Shown here: one piece after another, positions 1-8,090 of the stretch
How positions within the stretch are numbered: the stretch's first letter is position 1
Layout of the letters: every line of letters begins with the position of its first letter
From: Paenibacillus sp. MBLB1832
Lineage (GTDB): Bacteria; Bacillota; Bacilli; Paenibacillales; NBRC-103111
Direction: 5' to 3'
DNA: 64,000 nt
Assembly (NCBI RefSeq): GCF_032271945.1
Contig: NZ_CP130319.1
Coordinates: 1,569,001-1,633,000 of the forward strand
Position numbers and translations under genes: made by a program
The notes under the pieces: model-generated
The model's database searches: none
What the model was told of the DNA's origin: nothing
Seen by the model: the letters and a program-made list of their open reading frames with translations, nothing else

Positions 1-1
1 A

Positions 2-259
2 TCGTTGGGGCACAATGTGACGGATTGGCATAATCTCAAGGCTGGAGATCTCATGTTCTTTATGTCTTATAAAGGGACAGCACAATCGAATTACACGGGG
101 ATTAATAAGTCTGCTCAAACGATCACGCATGTCGCGATGTATCTGGGGAATGGACAGATCCTGTCCACGTATTCCAAAGAAAGCGGCGGTGTCCGTATTG
201 ATACGGTTGCAAACACTCATTGGGAGTATCGATTTCTTTTTGGCGGCAGCGCCCTATAA
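2..259 (+). CDS. NlpC/P60-family cell-wall hydrolase, C-terminal part (5' end outside window)
   Basis: Only the last ~85 residues are inside the window, and the reading frame is open to the left edge. The visible part has the two late landmarks of the NlpC/P60 papain-like fold: a GDLMFF strand and the ITHVAMYLGNGQ segment, whose His is the expected second member of the Cys-His catalytic dyad. The catalytic Cys and any SH3 or LysM targeting domains lie upstream and cannot be judged. The family cleaves D-Glu-diamino-acid bonds in peptidoglycan stem peptides, usually outside the cell. A strong hairpin terminator follows directly. Confidence 0.8.
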   Translation, partial: SLGHNVTDWHNLKAGDLMFFMSYKGTAQSNYTGINKSAQTITHVAMYLGNGQILSTYSKESGGVRIDTVANTHWEYRFLFGGSAL

Positions 260-270
260 AATGAACACCG

Positions 271-311
271 AAAAGAGCAGTAACGAGATCATCGTTGTCT
301 GCTCTTTTTTT
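271..311 (+). terminator. Rho-independent terminator after the NlpC/P60 gene
   Basis: The arms AAAAGAGCAG and CTGCTCTTTT enclose an ACGA/TCGT inner stem, followed by a run of T. The A-rich left arm means it can also stop the convergent Nudix transcript from the minus strand. Confidence 0.8.
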
Positions 312-316
312 AATAG

Positions 317-826
317 TTAGATTTGCAAGGGATCAAGCAAAGGGTTCCAATGAACGGTAGGATCGCCCGTTAGCTGATCCAGACCAGCCGATCCTACCCA
401 TGGATGCTCGGTATGACCTGCGGTGAAATAATGCTGAAGCAAACAGCGGAAAATATAAGGCATTGGTCGATTGAGCACATCCGCTCGCGGGATCCAATGA
501 AGCTCTCCCTCCGACGTTTCAATGCGCGGATCGACGGTTGTGGTACCGATATAGAAAAACTGCTGGCGTACCTCTTGGCCATTCAGCCGCAGCAGGACAT
601 ATTGCAAGCGGAGATCAGCGATTTCATTCTGTTCAATGCCTGTTTCTTCTCTAATCTCTCGCAGGCAGGCAACACGCGGCAGGCTGATTTCATGAGGCTC
701 CAAGTGCCCGCCGATCGCCGCCCATAAGCCTGGTGAAAGCGTACGGGTGAGCGCGCGTTTCATCATCAGGAGCTCGTCTTTTTCGTTCCATAGCAGTGCA
801 GTAGACATCATACGCAGTGTAATCAT
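317..826 (-). CDS. Nudix hydrolase
   Basis: A 169-residue single-domain Nudix protein. The Nudix box lies at about residues 40-64: GHLEPHE, then CLREIREETGI. Nine residues separate the first Glu from the REIREE core where the canonical box has seven; this two-residue extension is common in a Firmicutes subgroup and need not impair activity. The family hydrolyses nucleoside diphosphates linked to another moiety (oxidised dNTPs, NADH, ADP-sugars and others), with Mg2+ bound by the REXXEE glutamates. The substrate cannot be read from the sequence. The gene is monocistronic and convergent with the NlpC/P60 gene. Confidence 0.85.
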   Translation of the reverse strand: MITLRMMSTALLWNEKDELLMMKRALTRTLSPGLWAAIGGHLEPHEISLPRVACLREIREETGIEQNEIADLRLQYVLLRLNGQEVRQQFFYIGTTTVDPRIETSEGELHWIPRADVLNRPMPYIFRCLLQHYFTAGHTEHPWVGSAGLDQLTGDPTVHWNPLLDPLQI

Positions 827-916
827 GGAGAGTTCTCCCCTCAGTTAAATTCCGTCTCAGCTTACCATACCTGGCGAAGGCACTGCAAAGGCGATAGCTT
901 GTATGTATTTTGCCTA

Positions 917-945
917 TTGCTTCAAGTGGCATGATTCGATATAAT
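917..945 (+). promoter_or_regulatory. SigmaA-type promoter of the pheB-hom-thrB-pheA operon
   Basis: TTGCTT at 917-922 and a perfect TATAAT at 940-945 are separated by 17 bp. It lies about 45 bp upstream of the GTG start of pheB. Confidence 0.75.
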
Positions 946-992
946 GTCCTCTATAGGTAAACATTAGTCTTTTTGGAGAGGACGGTAGTAAG

Positions 993-1475
993 GTGCCGGA
1001 GAGCAAAGAATTTGTTCCAAGTATGAAGCACATCGGACCTGAACGGTACTACTTAGTCCGCGAGGATATTCTTCCAGAGGGTGTTCTGAAGACAGCTCAA
1101 GCGAAGGAGCTGCTTGCGCGGGGCGAAGTGAAGACGATTCATGAGGCCGTCGAGCAAGTTGGGCTAAGTCGCAGCGCTTTCTATAAGTATAAAGATGGCA
1201 TCCATCCGTTGAGTAAGTTAGAGCGCGAACGGATCATCACGATTTCGATGGATTTAGAGCATCGCTCGGGCATTCTATCCCGTGTACTTGCGCTCATCGC
1301 GAATTTGGAAGGCAACGTATTGACCATTCATCAGACCATTCCGCTTCAAGGCATGGCGAACGTCGTGATCTCTTTAGAAATTTCTTCGATGGGTGAGGAA
1401 ATTCGTGAGATCGTGGATCGCCTCGGTGCACAAGACGGAGTCAAGCGTGCCATGGTCATCGGCCAGGGCAGTTAA
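993..1475 (+). CDS. pheB: ACT domain-containing protein PheB (UPF0735)
   Basis: A 160-residue protein. It has an N-terminal region with a helix-turn-helix-like segment (about residues 47-72, with GLSRSAFYKYKDG) followed by one ACT domain (about 80-155, starting TISMDLEHRSGILSRV). ACT domains bind amino acids, and PheB homologues sit beside pheA or hom in Firmicutes. Its biochemical role is not established, but an amino-acid-sensing regulatory role in aromatic or aspartate-family synthesis is the usual inference. The start is GTG at 993, preceded by TTGGAGAGG. It is the first gene of a four-gene operon, 29 bp before hom. Confidence 0.88.
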   Translation: MPESKEFVPSMKHIGPERYYLVREDILPEGVLKTAQAKELLARGEVKTIHEAVEQVGLSRSAFYKYKDGIHPLSKLERERIITISMDLEHRSGILSRVLALIANLEGNVLTIHQTIPLQGMANVVISLEISSMGEEIREIVDRLGAQDGVKRAMVIGQGS

Positions 1476-1504
1476 AAAACGTAAATTATTCGGGAGGTAA
1501 TGAA

Positions 1505-2791
1505 ATGAAACCCATTAAGGTTGGTTTACTAGGTTTAGGGACAGTTGGAACAGGTGTTGTACGTATTGTTGAAGGTCATCAAGAGGATTTGCAGCGTCAA
1601 ACAGGATCTTCCATTGAAATTGCCAAAATCCTTGTACAAGATAAATCCAAGCAACGCAACATTTCTGTTGATGCGGATAAGCTGACTGAAAACGTCTGGG
1701 ACGTAATCGGCGACAGTGAGATCGATATCGTAGTGGAAGTAATGGGCGGCGTGGCTGCAACGAAAGACCACATTCTAACAGCGCTTGGCAACGGCAAGCA
1801 TATCATTACAGCGAATAAGGATCTTATGGCGATGCATGGCGCGGAAATTTTGGCCAAAGCTGCTGAGAATAACTGTGATGTCTTCTATGAAGCGAGCGTT
1901 GCAGGCGGTATCCCGATCATTCGTGCGCTGGTCGAAGGCTTCTCTTCGGATCGCATCACGAAAATTATGGGGATTGTGAACGGAACGACGAACTATATAT
2001 TGACCAAAATGAGCCAAGAAGGTGCAGCTTACGCCGATGTCCTTAAGGAAGCGCAAGAGCTGGGCTATGCGGAAGCAGATCCGACTTCGGATGTTGAAGG
2101 TCTAGACGCTGCTCGCAAAATGACGATTCTTTCAACGCTTGGATTCCATGCCAATGTAGCGTTAAGTGACGTTGAAGCAAAAGGGATCTCCAAGGTTACG
2201 AAGGAAGATATTCTGTACGGGAAGAAGCTTGGCTATGAAGTGAAACTACTTGGGATTGCTGAAAATCATGATGGGCACATTTCGGTTAGTGTTCAACCTA
2301 CAATGGTCAAAAATTCCCATCCGCTAGCCTCTGTCAATGGCGTGTTCAATGCGGTTTACGTCACAGGTGAAGCAGTTGGCGAAACGATGTTCTACGGAGC
2401 GGGTGCCGGCGAGCTTCCGACGGCAACTTCCGTTGTAGCTGACTTAGTCGCGGTTGTGCGTAATTTGAAGTTAGGGATCAATGGGCGTACGGTTCAAGCT
2501 CCTTATAAAGAGAAGAAACTCAAAACCGATGATCAAATCGCATCCAAAAACTTTATTTTGCTCCATGTTGAAGATAAAGCGGGTGTGCTTGCCCAAATTA
2601 CACAAATTTTCGCTGAACATGAAGTGAGTTTGGAATCGGTATTTCAACACCCGAACAAAACAAATCCGAAGGCTGAAATTATTATCATCACGCATGATGC
2701 GAATCAAGCAAGCATGAAAAATGTGTTGCAGCAATTCGAAACGATGGACGTGATTCACGCAATTAAGAGCGTGTACCGTGTTGAAGGATAA
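1505..2791 (+). CDS. hom: Homoserine dehydrogenase
   Basis: The 428-residue monofunctional enzyme reduces aspartate semialdehyde to homoserine, the branch point to threonine and methionine. The N-terminal Rossmann fold shows GLGTVGTG at residues 10-17. NGTTNYIL and the catalytic-domain run through YAEADPTSDVEG are the homoserine dehydrogenase signature region. A C-terminal ACT domain (about residues 350-428, FILLHVEDKAGVLAQI) is expected to give threonine feedback control. The length matches the B. subtilis type. The ribosome site GGGAGG precedes the ATG. It lies between pheB and thrB in one operon. Confidence 0.96.
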   Translation: MKPIKVGLLGLGTVGTGVVRIVEGHQEDLQRQTGSSIEIAKILVQDKSKQRNISVDADKLTENVWDVIGDSEIDIVVEVMGGVAATKDHILTALGNGKHIITANKDLMAMHGAEILAKAAENNCDVFYEASVAGGIPIIRALVEGFSSDRITKIMGIVNGTTNYILTKMSQEGAAYADVLKEAQELGYAEADPTSDVEGLDAARKMTILSTLGFHANVALSDVEAKGISKVTKEDILYGKKLGYEVKLLGIAENHDGHISVSVQPTMVKNSHPLASVNGVFNAVYVTGEAVGETMFYGAGAGELPTATSVVADLVAVVRNLKLGINGRTVQAPYKEKKLKTDDQIASKNFILLHVEDKAGVLAQITQIFAEHEVSLESVFQHPNKTNPKAEIIIITHDANQASMKNVLQQFETMDVIHAIKSVYRVEG

Positions 2792-2820
2792 ACAATAGTG
2801 AAGAGAGGCGTTAGTTTCGA

Positions 2821-3798
2821 ATGAGCTACAAGACAGTACAAAAGGTAAGGGTAAAAGTACCGGCTAGCACGGCTAATTTAGGACCCGGCTTTGACTCTTT
2901 GGGGATGGCCTTGAACTTATACGCTTGGATTGATATGGCGATTTCGGATCACACCTCGATTCATTTGATCGGGGATCAAATGAACGGCATTCCAACGGAT
3001 AAGTCGAACTTGATCTATAAGGTTGCTCAAATGGTGTTTGACAAGGCCGGTGTTTCACATCCAGAGCTTGAGATTAGCATGTACAGCGAGATCCCGCTCA
3101 CACGCGGACTCGGGAGCAGCGCTTCTGCGATCGTTGGTGCCCTTGCAGGCGCAAATGCGCTGATCGGGAATCGATTTACAACGTACGAGTTGTTCCAAAT
3201 CGCATCCAAATTAGAGAAGCACCCAGACAATGTCGGTGCTAGCCTATACGGCGGAATCATCGTGGCTTTCTGGGACGATGTGCAAGCCGAATCGATTCGT
3301 ATTGAGCCTGATCCCAATCTAGAGGTGCTCGTTGCCATTCCGGCATTCCAGCTATCGACGGAGAAGGCGAGAGGCATCATGCCGCAGCAAGTATCCATGA
3401 AAGATGCGGTATTCAACCTGAGCCACTCCTCACTGCTTGTTGCTGCGCTGAGCACAGGGAATCTTGGCATGATTCGATTTGCCATGAAAGATCGCTTACA
3501 CCAGCCGTATCGTGCCTCGCTTATTCCTGGGATGCAACTACTACTGGACGAAAGTGAGCATCATGGTGCGTTAGGCGTAGCGCTAAGCGGAGCAGGCCCG
3601 ACGATGCTTGCGCTCGTGGATGCGCGCAGCAAGCAGAAGGAAGAGCTACAAGCGTTCCTGCAAGGCACTTTGGCTAATGAAGGCATTCAAGCGCAGATGC
3701 TGTGGCTGAAGCCGAGCCAAGATGGTGTTGTCACCATTGAATTGCACAGTGGTGATGAATCACTGCTTTCATGGGTACAGAGAGAGGTGCTGGCATGA
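2821..3798 (+). CDS. thrB: Homoserine kinase
   Basis: A GHMP-family kinase of 325 residues that phosphorylates homoserine with ATP for threonine synthesis. The family marks are PASTANLGPGFDSLG near the N-terminus, the glycine-rich ATP loop PLTRGLGSSASA (about residues 90-102), and the C-terminal ALSGAGPTML motif. It follows hom by 29 bp, with AGAGAGG-like Shine-Dalgarno bases. The stop codon overlaps the start of pheA (ATGA, 3795-3798), which suggests translational coupling. The enzyme acts directly on the product of hom. Confidence 0.95.
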   Translation: MSYKTVQKVRVKVPASTANLGPGFDSLGMALNLYAWIDMAISDHTSIHLIGDQMNGIPTDKSNLIYKVAQMVFDKAGVSHPELEISMYSEIPLTRGLGSSASAIVGALAGANALIGNRFTTYELFQIASKLEKHPDNVGASLYGGIIVAFWDDVQAESIRIEPDPNLEVLVAIPAFQLSTEKARGIMPQQVSMKDAVFNLSHSSLLVAALSTGNLGMIRFAMKDRLHQPYRASLIPGMQLLLDESEHHGALGVALSGAGPTMLALVDARSKQKEELQAFLQGTLANEGIQAQMLWLKPSQDGVVTIELHSGDESLLSWVQREVLA

Positions 3799-4661
3799 AA
3801 CGAGTTGCCATCCTAGGACCGAGTACATTCTCTGAGGAAGCAACACGTCATTTTCTAGGCGACAGCTTCACGTATGTCTCGTATAAGCTGATCTCTGAGG
3901 TATTCAATGCAACCGCATCAGGTGAAACGGACCTTAGTGTCATTCCGATTGAGAACACCTTGGAAGGCTCCGTGCATCTCCATGTCGATTGGCTTGTCCA
4001 TGAAGTGGATTTGCCGATACGAGCAGAATGGGTGTTTCCGATTGATATGAATCTCATCGGTTATCCAAGCCCAGAGCCTGCGACGGATGCGGCTAATCCG
4101 TACCGCCATGTTCGTAAAGTGCTGTCTCATCAGGTCGTGCCTGCGCAATGCAATCAGTTCATGAAGCGCTACCTGCGCGATGCAGAGTTTGAGCAGGTGA
4201 GCTCAACAGCGGAAGGGGTACGTATTGTATCCACGTTGAATGACCCGACGGTTGTTGCCATCGGCACCGCCATTGCTTCGACGAATTATGGGGTTCCGAT
4301 GCTGGAACGTGAAATTCAGGATCATAAAGACAACATGACGCGATTCTTGCTAGTGGGCAAGGAAGCGCCAGAGTTGGCATCGTCAACGGATATGAAGACG
4401 ACGATTCTCGTTACATTGCCTGAGGATTATCCAGGCGCCTTGCACCAAGTGCTTTCTGCATTTGCGTGGCGGCGAATTAATCTTTCGAAGATTGAGTCGA
4501 AGCCGACGAAGAAAAAGTTAGGTAATTATTATTTCTATATTGATATTGTAGGCAATATGGATTCGGTTCTGCTGCCCTCAGCCATTCAAGAGATTGAGGC
4601 GATTGGCTGTCAGGTTCGGATTTTGGGCTGTTACCCAAGCTATTCCTACAACGGTTCATAA
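3795..4661 (+). CDS. pheA: Prephenate dehydratase
   Basis: The 288-residue enzyme converts prephenate to phenylpyruvate in phenylalanine synthesis. It begins MKRVAILGPSTF, typical of the family. The catalytic TRF motif is present at about residue 181 (NMTRFLLVG), and a C-terminal ACT domain (about 198-280) carries ESKP where the Phe-binding consensus is ESRP. I chose the ATG at 3795 because it overlaps the thrB stop as ATGA; an in-frame ATG at 3771 would overlap thrB more deeply without a better ribosome site. It is last in the operon, closed by a strong terminator. Confidence 0.95.
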   Translation: MKRVAILGPSTFSEEATRHFLGDSFTYVSYKLISEVFNATASGETDLSVIPIENTLEGSVHLHVDWLVHEVDLPIRAEWVFPIDMNLIGYPSPEPATDAANPYRHVRKVLSHQVVPAQCNQFMKRYLRDAEFEQVSSTAEGVRIVSTLNDPTVVAIGTAIASTNYGVPMLEREIQDHKDNMTRFLLVGKEAPELASSTDMKTTILVTLPEDYPGALHQVLSAFAWRRINLSKIESKPTKKKLGNYYFYIDIVGNMDSVLLPSAIQEIEAIGCQVRILGCYPSYSYNGS

Positions 4662-4664
4662 AGG

Positions 4665-4700
4665 AAATCCCTTGCGCTCTTGGCGTGAGGGATTTTTTTT
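4665..4700 (+). terminator. Terminator of the pheB-hom-thrB-pheA operon
   Basis: AAATCCCTTGCGC pairs imperfectly with GGCGTGAGGGATTT and is followed by eight T. It starts four bases after the pheA stop. Confidence 0.85.
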
Positions 4701-4845
4701 GTAAGAAAGGGGGCAAAAGCCTAGGAACGTGCATAAACTGTAATATCAAATTGTGAATAAGCGAATGCTTACGCGGCCAAGTTCAACATTATTGGGAGAG
4801 AAACGCGAAGAAGATGCTTACGAAAAACGCGAAGGAGGTATGGTT

Positions 4846-6057
4846 TTGAAAATCCATATTGTCAAAAAAGGCGATACCCTGTACGAACTCGCGAAAAAAT
4901 ACCAAACCACCCTGGATCAGATTATTGCCCTCAATCCTCACATTGCTGACCCAAACAAGATTGATATTGGGATGAAAGTGAAGATTCCATCGGGGCCGAA
5001 GCACGTAAATCCGCCAGCAATGGAGTATGTCTACAAACATGTTGTCCAACAAGGGGATAGTTTATGGAAACTCGGTAAAGCTTGGGATGTGCCGTTGCAA
5101 GCGATGATTGGGGCGAACGCGCATCTGAAGAATCCGAATGTACTTATGACTGGGGACATTGTCTTCGTTCCTAAGGCTCACCACGGTCACGGACATACGC
5201 ATGGCGGACACCCTCACAAACTTTCAACGGAGCCATTTGCTCCAGTGCCGATTGTAGAAGCAATGCCCCCAGTTGATATGCAGCAACCCATGATCCCTGC
5301 GCCAGCCATGCCAGAAGAGGTGCCTCCGCCGTTATCGCTTGGAGAAACGGTACCTGCCATCCCGCAGCCGATCGCACAGTCGCCTGCCCCTGTAACCGAT
5401 AACATCGGTCTTCATGAGCCTTATGGGCAAGCAGTGCATCCGTTCCTACAGTTTAATATTCAGGCTACAGAAGTTTCCGTATATCCTGAACAGCAGCCTG
5501 AGATGATCTATCCGACCTACCCAGCCTATCCAGATGATAATTGTGAACCACTGCCAACGATGGTGGCGCCAATTTCTGTTGTGGACGAAGGTTGCGGTTG
5601 TGGAGGTCCTGCCATGAACGAGCAGCCATGGTACAATAGCCCAACCCATTTCCCGAATATACCGATGGGGAATCCGTGGGATCACGTCTCGCACGAACAT
5701 CCAGGGTTCTATCCGCCACCAATGCCGTATGACGCACAGTATCCGTATGCCTATTCCCATGATCCCTATGGCGGCATTCCGTATGCAGGTGTACATGATG
5801 CTCCTCTGTATGAGACACCGATTTTACCTCAAGTGCATACGCATGAGCTGAGTAAAGTATCAGATACCTTAGAAGAGGTACAAATCGATATTCGTGATAA
5901 GCAAAAGGCGGCAAAGTCGAAATCGCAAGCCAATCGTTCCTCGCGCAAAGTAAAACCTTCTGGATCATCCGCTTTGAATTCGTTCCTCAGAGAGCAAGAA
6001 CGAGCCGTAGAGAGACGGGAGCCTAGCAGACCGAATACGCCATGGATTAATGTATAA
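4846..6057 (+). CDS. safA: Two-LysM spore morphogenetic protein, SafA-like
   Basis: Two LysM domains lie at about residues 2-47 (IHIVKKGDTLYELAKKY) and 62-108 (HVVQQGDSLWKLGKAW). A His-rich stretch (HHGHGHTHGGHPHK) and a long Pro/Tyr/Met-rich low-complexity tail follow, with a Cys cluster EGCGCGG near residue 248 and a basic C-terminus. In B. subtilis SafA uses LysM to reach the spore cortex and organises inner-coat proteins; the tails of such proteins diverge greatly. I chose TTG at 4846 because AAGGAGGT lies six bases upstream, whereas ATG at 4840 would abut it. CATAAACT at 4732-4739 resembles a sporulation sigma -10. The assignment to SafA itself rests on LysM position and composition. Confidence 0.72.
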   Translation: MKIHIVKKGDTLYELAKKYQTTLDQIIALNPHIADPNKIDIGMKVKIPSGPKHVNPPAMEYVYKHVVQQGDSLWKLGKAWDVPLQAMIGANAHLKNPNVLMTGDIVFVPKAHHGHGHTHGGHPHKLSTEPFAPVPIVEAMPPVDMQQPMIPAPAMPEEVPPPLSLGETVPAIPQPIAQSPAPVTDNIGLHEPYGQAVHPFLQFNIQATEVSVYPEQQPEMIYPTYPAYPDDNCEPLPTMVAPISVVDEGCGCGGPAMNEQPWYNSPTHFPNIPMGNPWDHVSHEHPGFYPPPMPYDAQYPYAYSHDPYGGIPYAGVHDAPLYETPILPQVHTHELSKVSDTLEEVQIDIRDKQKAAKSKSQANRSSRKVKPSGSSALNSFLREQERAVERREPSRPNTPWINV

Positions 6058-6065
6058 AACAAGTA

Positions 6066-6112
6066 AAAGAAGCCCTCACCGCATCTGTAAAGATGTCGTG
6101 AGGGCTTCTTTT
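6066..6112. terminator. Bidirectional terminator between safA-like gene and ECF sigma gene
   Basis: AAGAAGCCCTCAC pairs with GTGAGGGCTTCTT, with a GCATC/GATGT inner stem. T runs are present on both strands, so it can serve both convergent genes. Confidence 0.85.
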
Positions 6113-6130
6113 CTTGTGCTTACGTACCGT

Positions 6131-6742
6131 TTAGGCAATCATCCCGAGTGTGAAGAACGTCATTAATCCGATAACGAGATTCATGCCCCACTTTTTCCGC
6201 AGAAGCTCGCGGCCGCGGTGGAGTCTAGTTTTAACGGTCGTAATCGGCAAGTTCAAGCGCTCGCTAATTTCCTGGAGAGAGAGCTCTTCCAAATAGTAGA
6301 GCGTGATAATGCCTTTATATTTGTCAGCCAATTTATTTATGGAAGCATGCATATGTTCTTGAATTTCGGTTTGAAGCACAGCGTGCTCGGGGGATTGATC
6401 ATGACTTGCCAGCTTACTGTAGTAGCTGTAGTCGTCATCAACATCGTTCAGCTCGGCATCCAGCGACTGGACAGGTCTTTTCTTGCGAAGCAAGTCGATG
6501 GCTACATTTTTCCCGATCCGATAAATCCAAGTTGAGAAATTCTGACTTTCATCAAAGTGGTTTAGGTTCAAATAAACGCGGATAAAGGTTTCTTGGACAA
6601 TATCCTCCGAATCTGGACGGTTATGCAGCATACGGAAAGCAAGCTTTTGTATTTTGCTGCGATAGAGTTCGACTAACTCCACGAAAGCGTTGCGATCGCC
6701 TCGTCTGGATAATTGAATTAATTGAAGTTCTGCCACATTCAT
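6131..6742 (-). CDS. sigW: SigW-like ECF RNA polymerase sigma factor with hydrophobic tail
   Basis: A 203-residue sigma-70 family protein. Region 2 has DSEDIVQETFIRVYLNL and FSTWIYRIGKNVAIDLLR; region 4 has LSLQEISERLNLPITTVKTRLHRGRE, close to B. subtilis SigW. In that family the factor directs envelope-stress genes and is held by a membrane anti-sigma factor (RsiW). Here no anti-sigma gene adjoins. Instead the protein continues about 18 residues past the usual end as an uncharged stretch (GMNLVIGLMTFFTLGMIA) that could enter a membrane. AAGGAGGG lies upstream of the ATG. The SigW name rests on overall resemblance; another ECF group is possible. Confidence 0.8.
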   Translation of the reverse strand: MNVAELQLIQLSRRGDRNAFVELVELYRSKIQKLAFRMLHNRPDSEDIVQETFIRVYLNLNHFDESQNFSTWIYRIGKNVAIDLLRKKRPVQSLDAELNDVDDDYSYYSKLASHDQSPEHAVLQTEIQEHMHASINKLADKYKGIITLYYLEELSLQEISERLNLPITTVKTRLHRGRELLRKKWGMNLVIGLMTFFTLGMIA

Positions 6743-6931
6743 GATGTATCCCTCCTTAGAGTTGTCGTTAGGAAACCGCCGTTTAACTTTGTCTATCTTT
6801 GACTATATCATTTCTGTGGCTACAGTCAAATTCAATTGAGGACAAGTAATGGATTATAACCATTTGTTACCGAAATCGTGTAAGTTTCGTGACTATTTAT
6901 AGGGATCTTTGACTTCGTCAAAGTCTTTCTG

Positions 6932-7096
6932 CTAGGAATGAGGACTCGGTATGGAATGAGAAATGGATGTTGATTTTGTTCGAATGGCGTCAGGTCCGTT
7001 CTTATGAGCTTCATTCCATAATGCAACACTACCCCATAAGACAATGACGCCGATAATAAGGAGGGTTGTGCGTTTAATCGGTTTCCTACCATTCAT
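6932..7096 (-). CDS. Possible small single-pass membrane protein
   Basis: A 54-codon frame with basic N-terminus MNGRKPIKR, one likely membrane helix TLLIIGVIVLWGSVALW and a short polar tail. I chose the ATG at 7096, with GGTGA eight bases upstream; an in-frame GTG at 7132 gives 66 residues but has no ribosome site. It sits in the ~500 bp gap between the sigma gene and the bofC-like gene. I recognise no family. The codon order fits a short inner-membrane peptide, but the gene is not certain. Confidence 0.35.
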   Translation of the reverse strand: MNGRKPIKRTTLLIIGVIVLWGSVALWNEAHKNGPDAIRTKSTSISHSIPSPHS

Positions 7097-7238
7097 GGTT
7101 GCGTTCACCATCCGTCTAGATTGAAATTTCACTCTATATGAATTTCATTTCAGTTTCATTCATTACTCCTATGGTAAATGATGTATAGGGCAACTTGCAA
7201 ATGGTAACAATACGAAAAAACAAGAAGAAGGGGATCAC

Positions 7239-7928
7239 GTGAATGTACATCGGTTCTTGAAGCAATTAAAAAGAAGGCTACGCTGGAAGCGCAGTTGGTT
7301 AATGCCCTGGATTTTCATCCTAGTTGTGTTCGCTGCTTATTACATCTATACAATGAACGATGATCTAGGTGATCATAATCAGAAAGGCCCTAGAGGAGCC
7401 ATCCAAGCGACTTTAGCCAGAGTGGTACCGAAGGAAGACACGCATCTCCAGGAAGCTGTCAAGCTGCTGCAAACCATTTCTGATCGTAGAGAAAGCTATT
7501 TGCTCAAGTCCTATGTGTGCGGGGAAGAACGCAGTCCATTGGGATCGCTGACATCAAAGGAGTTGCTTGGGCTGCAGAAGCAGCATCCGGATTGGAAGTT
7601 AAGTATAGAACCGGCTGGGGCAGTTATTTTCACAGAACAAATTGATGATTTATCGCCAGACTGTAAGGAGCATGCCGTGTTCGGCATTGACGGAAGCAGC
7701 AATCTGTCGTTATTTAACGGGCTGCCAGCGAATAAACAGATTATACGAACTTTTTTTCAGCTCAATATTCAACAATTAGAAAGCAGTTTGCCAAGGGAAA
7801 CGATAGCGCAGCTTCATGAAGGAATTAAAGTCTCCGATATAGAGGAGTATAATAGCGTATTATCCACCTTCAGCGATTATGCCATTGAAGCAGTTGAAGG
7901 AGCCATATCTCGGTCGAAGTTACGATAA
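7239..7928 (+). CDS. bofC: BofC-family sporulation protein (bypass of forespore C)
   Basis: A 229-residue protein. It has a positively charged N-terminus, one membrane/signal segment (about residues 20-38, SWLMPWIFILVVFAAYY), a middle domain, and a C-terminal BofC-like domain around TEQIDDLSPDCKEHAVFGI and LSLFNGLP. In B. subtilis BofC is a forespore-made secreted protein that restrains SpoIVB and so pro-sigmaK processing, and bofC also lies near the ruv genes. This copy is longer than the ~170-residue B. subtilis protein. The start is GTG with GAAGAAGGGGA six bases upstream. It is monocistronic with its own terminator. Confidence 0.7.
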   Translation: MNVHRFLKQLKRRLRWKRSWLMPWIFILVVFAAYYIYTMNDDLGDHNQKGPRGAIQATLARVVPKEDTHLQEAVKLLQTISDRRESYLLKSYVCGEERSPLGSLTSKELLGLQKQHPDWKLSIEPAGAVIFTEQIDDLSPDCKEHAVFGIDGSSNLSLFNGLPANKQIIRTFFQLNIQQLESSLPRETIAQLHEGIKVSDIEEYNSVLSTFSDYAIEAVEGAISRSKLR

Positions 7929-7938
7929 AGATGCATGA

Positions 7939-7978
7939 AGAGATTGATTCGGGAGAATCCCGGACGATCTCTTTTTTT
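7939..7978 (+). terminator. Terminator after bofC
   Basis: AGAGAT...ATCTCT encloses an inner CGGGA/TCCCG stem and is followed by seven T. Confidence 0.85.
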
Positions 7979-8035
7979 GTTGAAAGGGAACCATTTTCTT
8001 CTAAAAAGGATGGCGTAGCCGATTATTTCGTTATC

Positions 8036-8044
8036 TGCTATAAT
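8036..8044 (+). promoter_or_regulatory. Extended -10 promoter of ruvCAB
   Basis: TGCTATAAT is a perfect extended -10 box. No good -35 hexamer is visible 17 bp upstream. The box overlaps an upstream in-frame ATG at 8043, which supports placing the ruvC start at 8091. Confidence 0.6.
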
Positions 8045-8090
8045 GGCAATGACTACATATGTTCGCTTTTTTATAATGGATAGGAGAGAA

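Noticed and set aside
5446-5968. Two overlapping minus-strand frames (116 and 167 codons) in the safA-like gene
   Set aside because: They are antisense of the low-complexity Pro/Tyr/His-rich tail, with no ribosome sites or domains.
6742-6840. SigW autoregulatory promoter upstream of the ECF sigma gene
   Set aside because: No TGAAAC-N16-CGTA arrangement was found on the minus strand upstream of the start.
8043-8090. N-terminal extension of ruvC from an upstream ATG
   Set aside because: The codon lies inside the extended -10 box, and the ATG at 8091 has a good ribosome site and the standard RuvC start.
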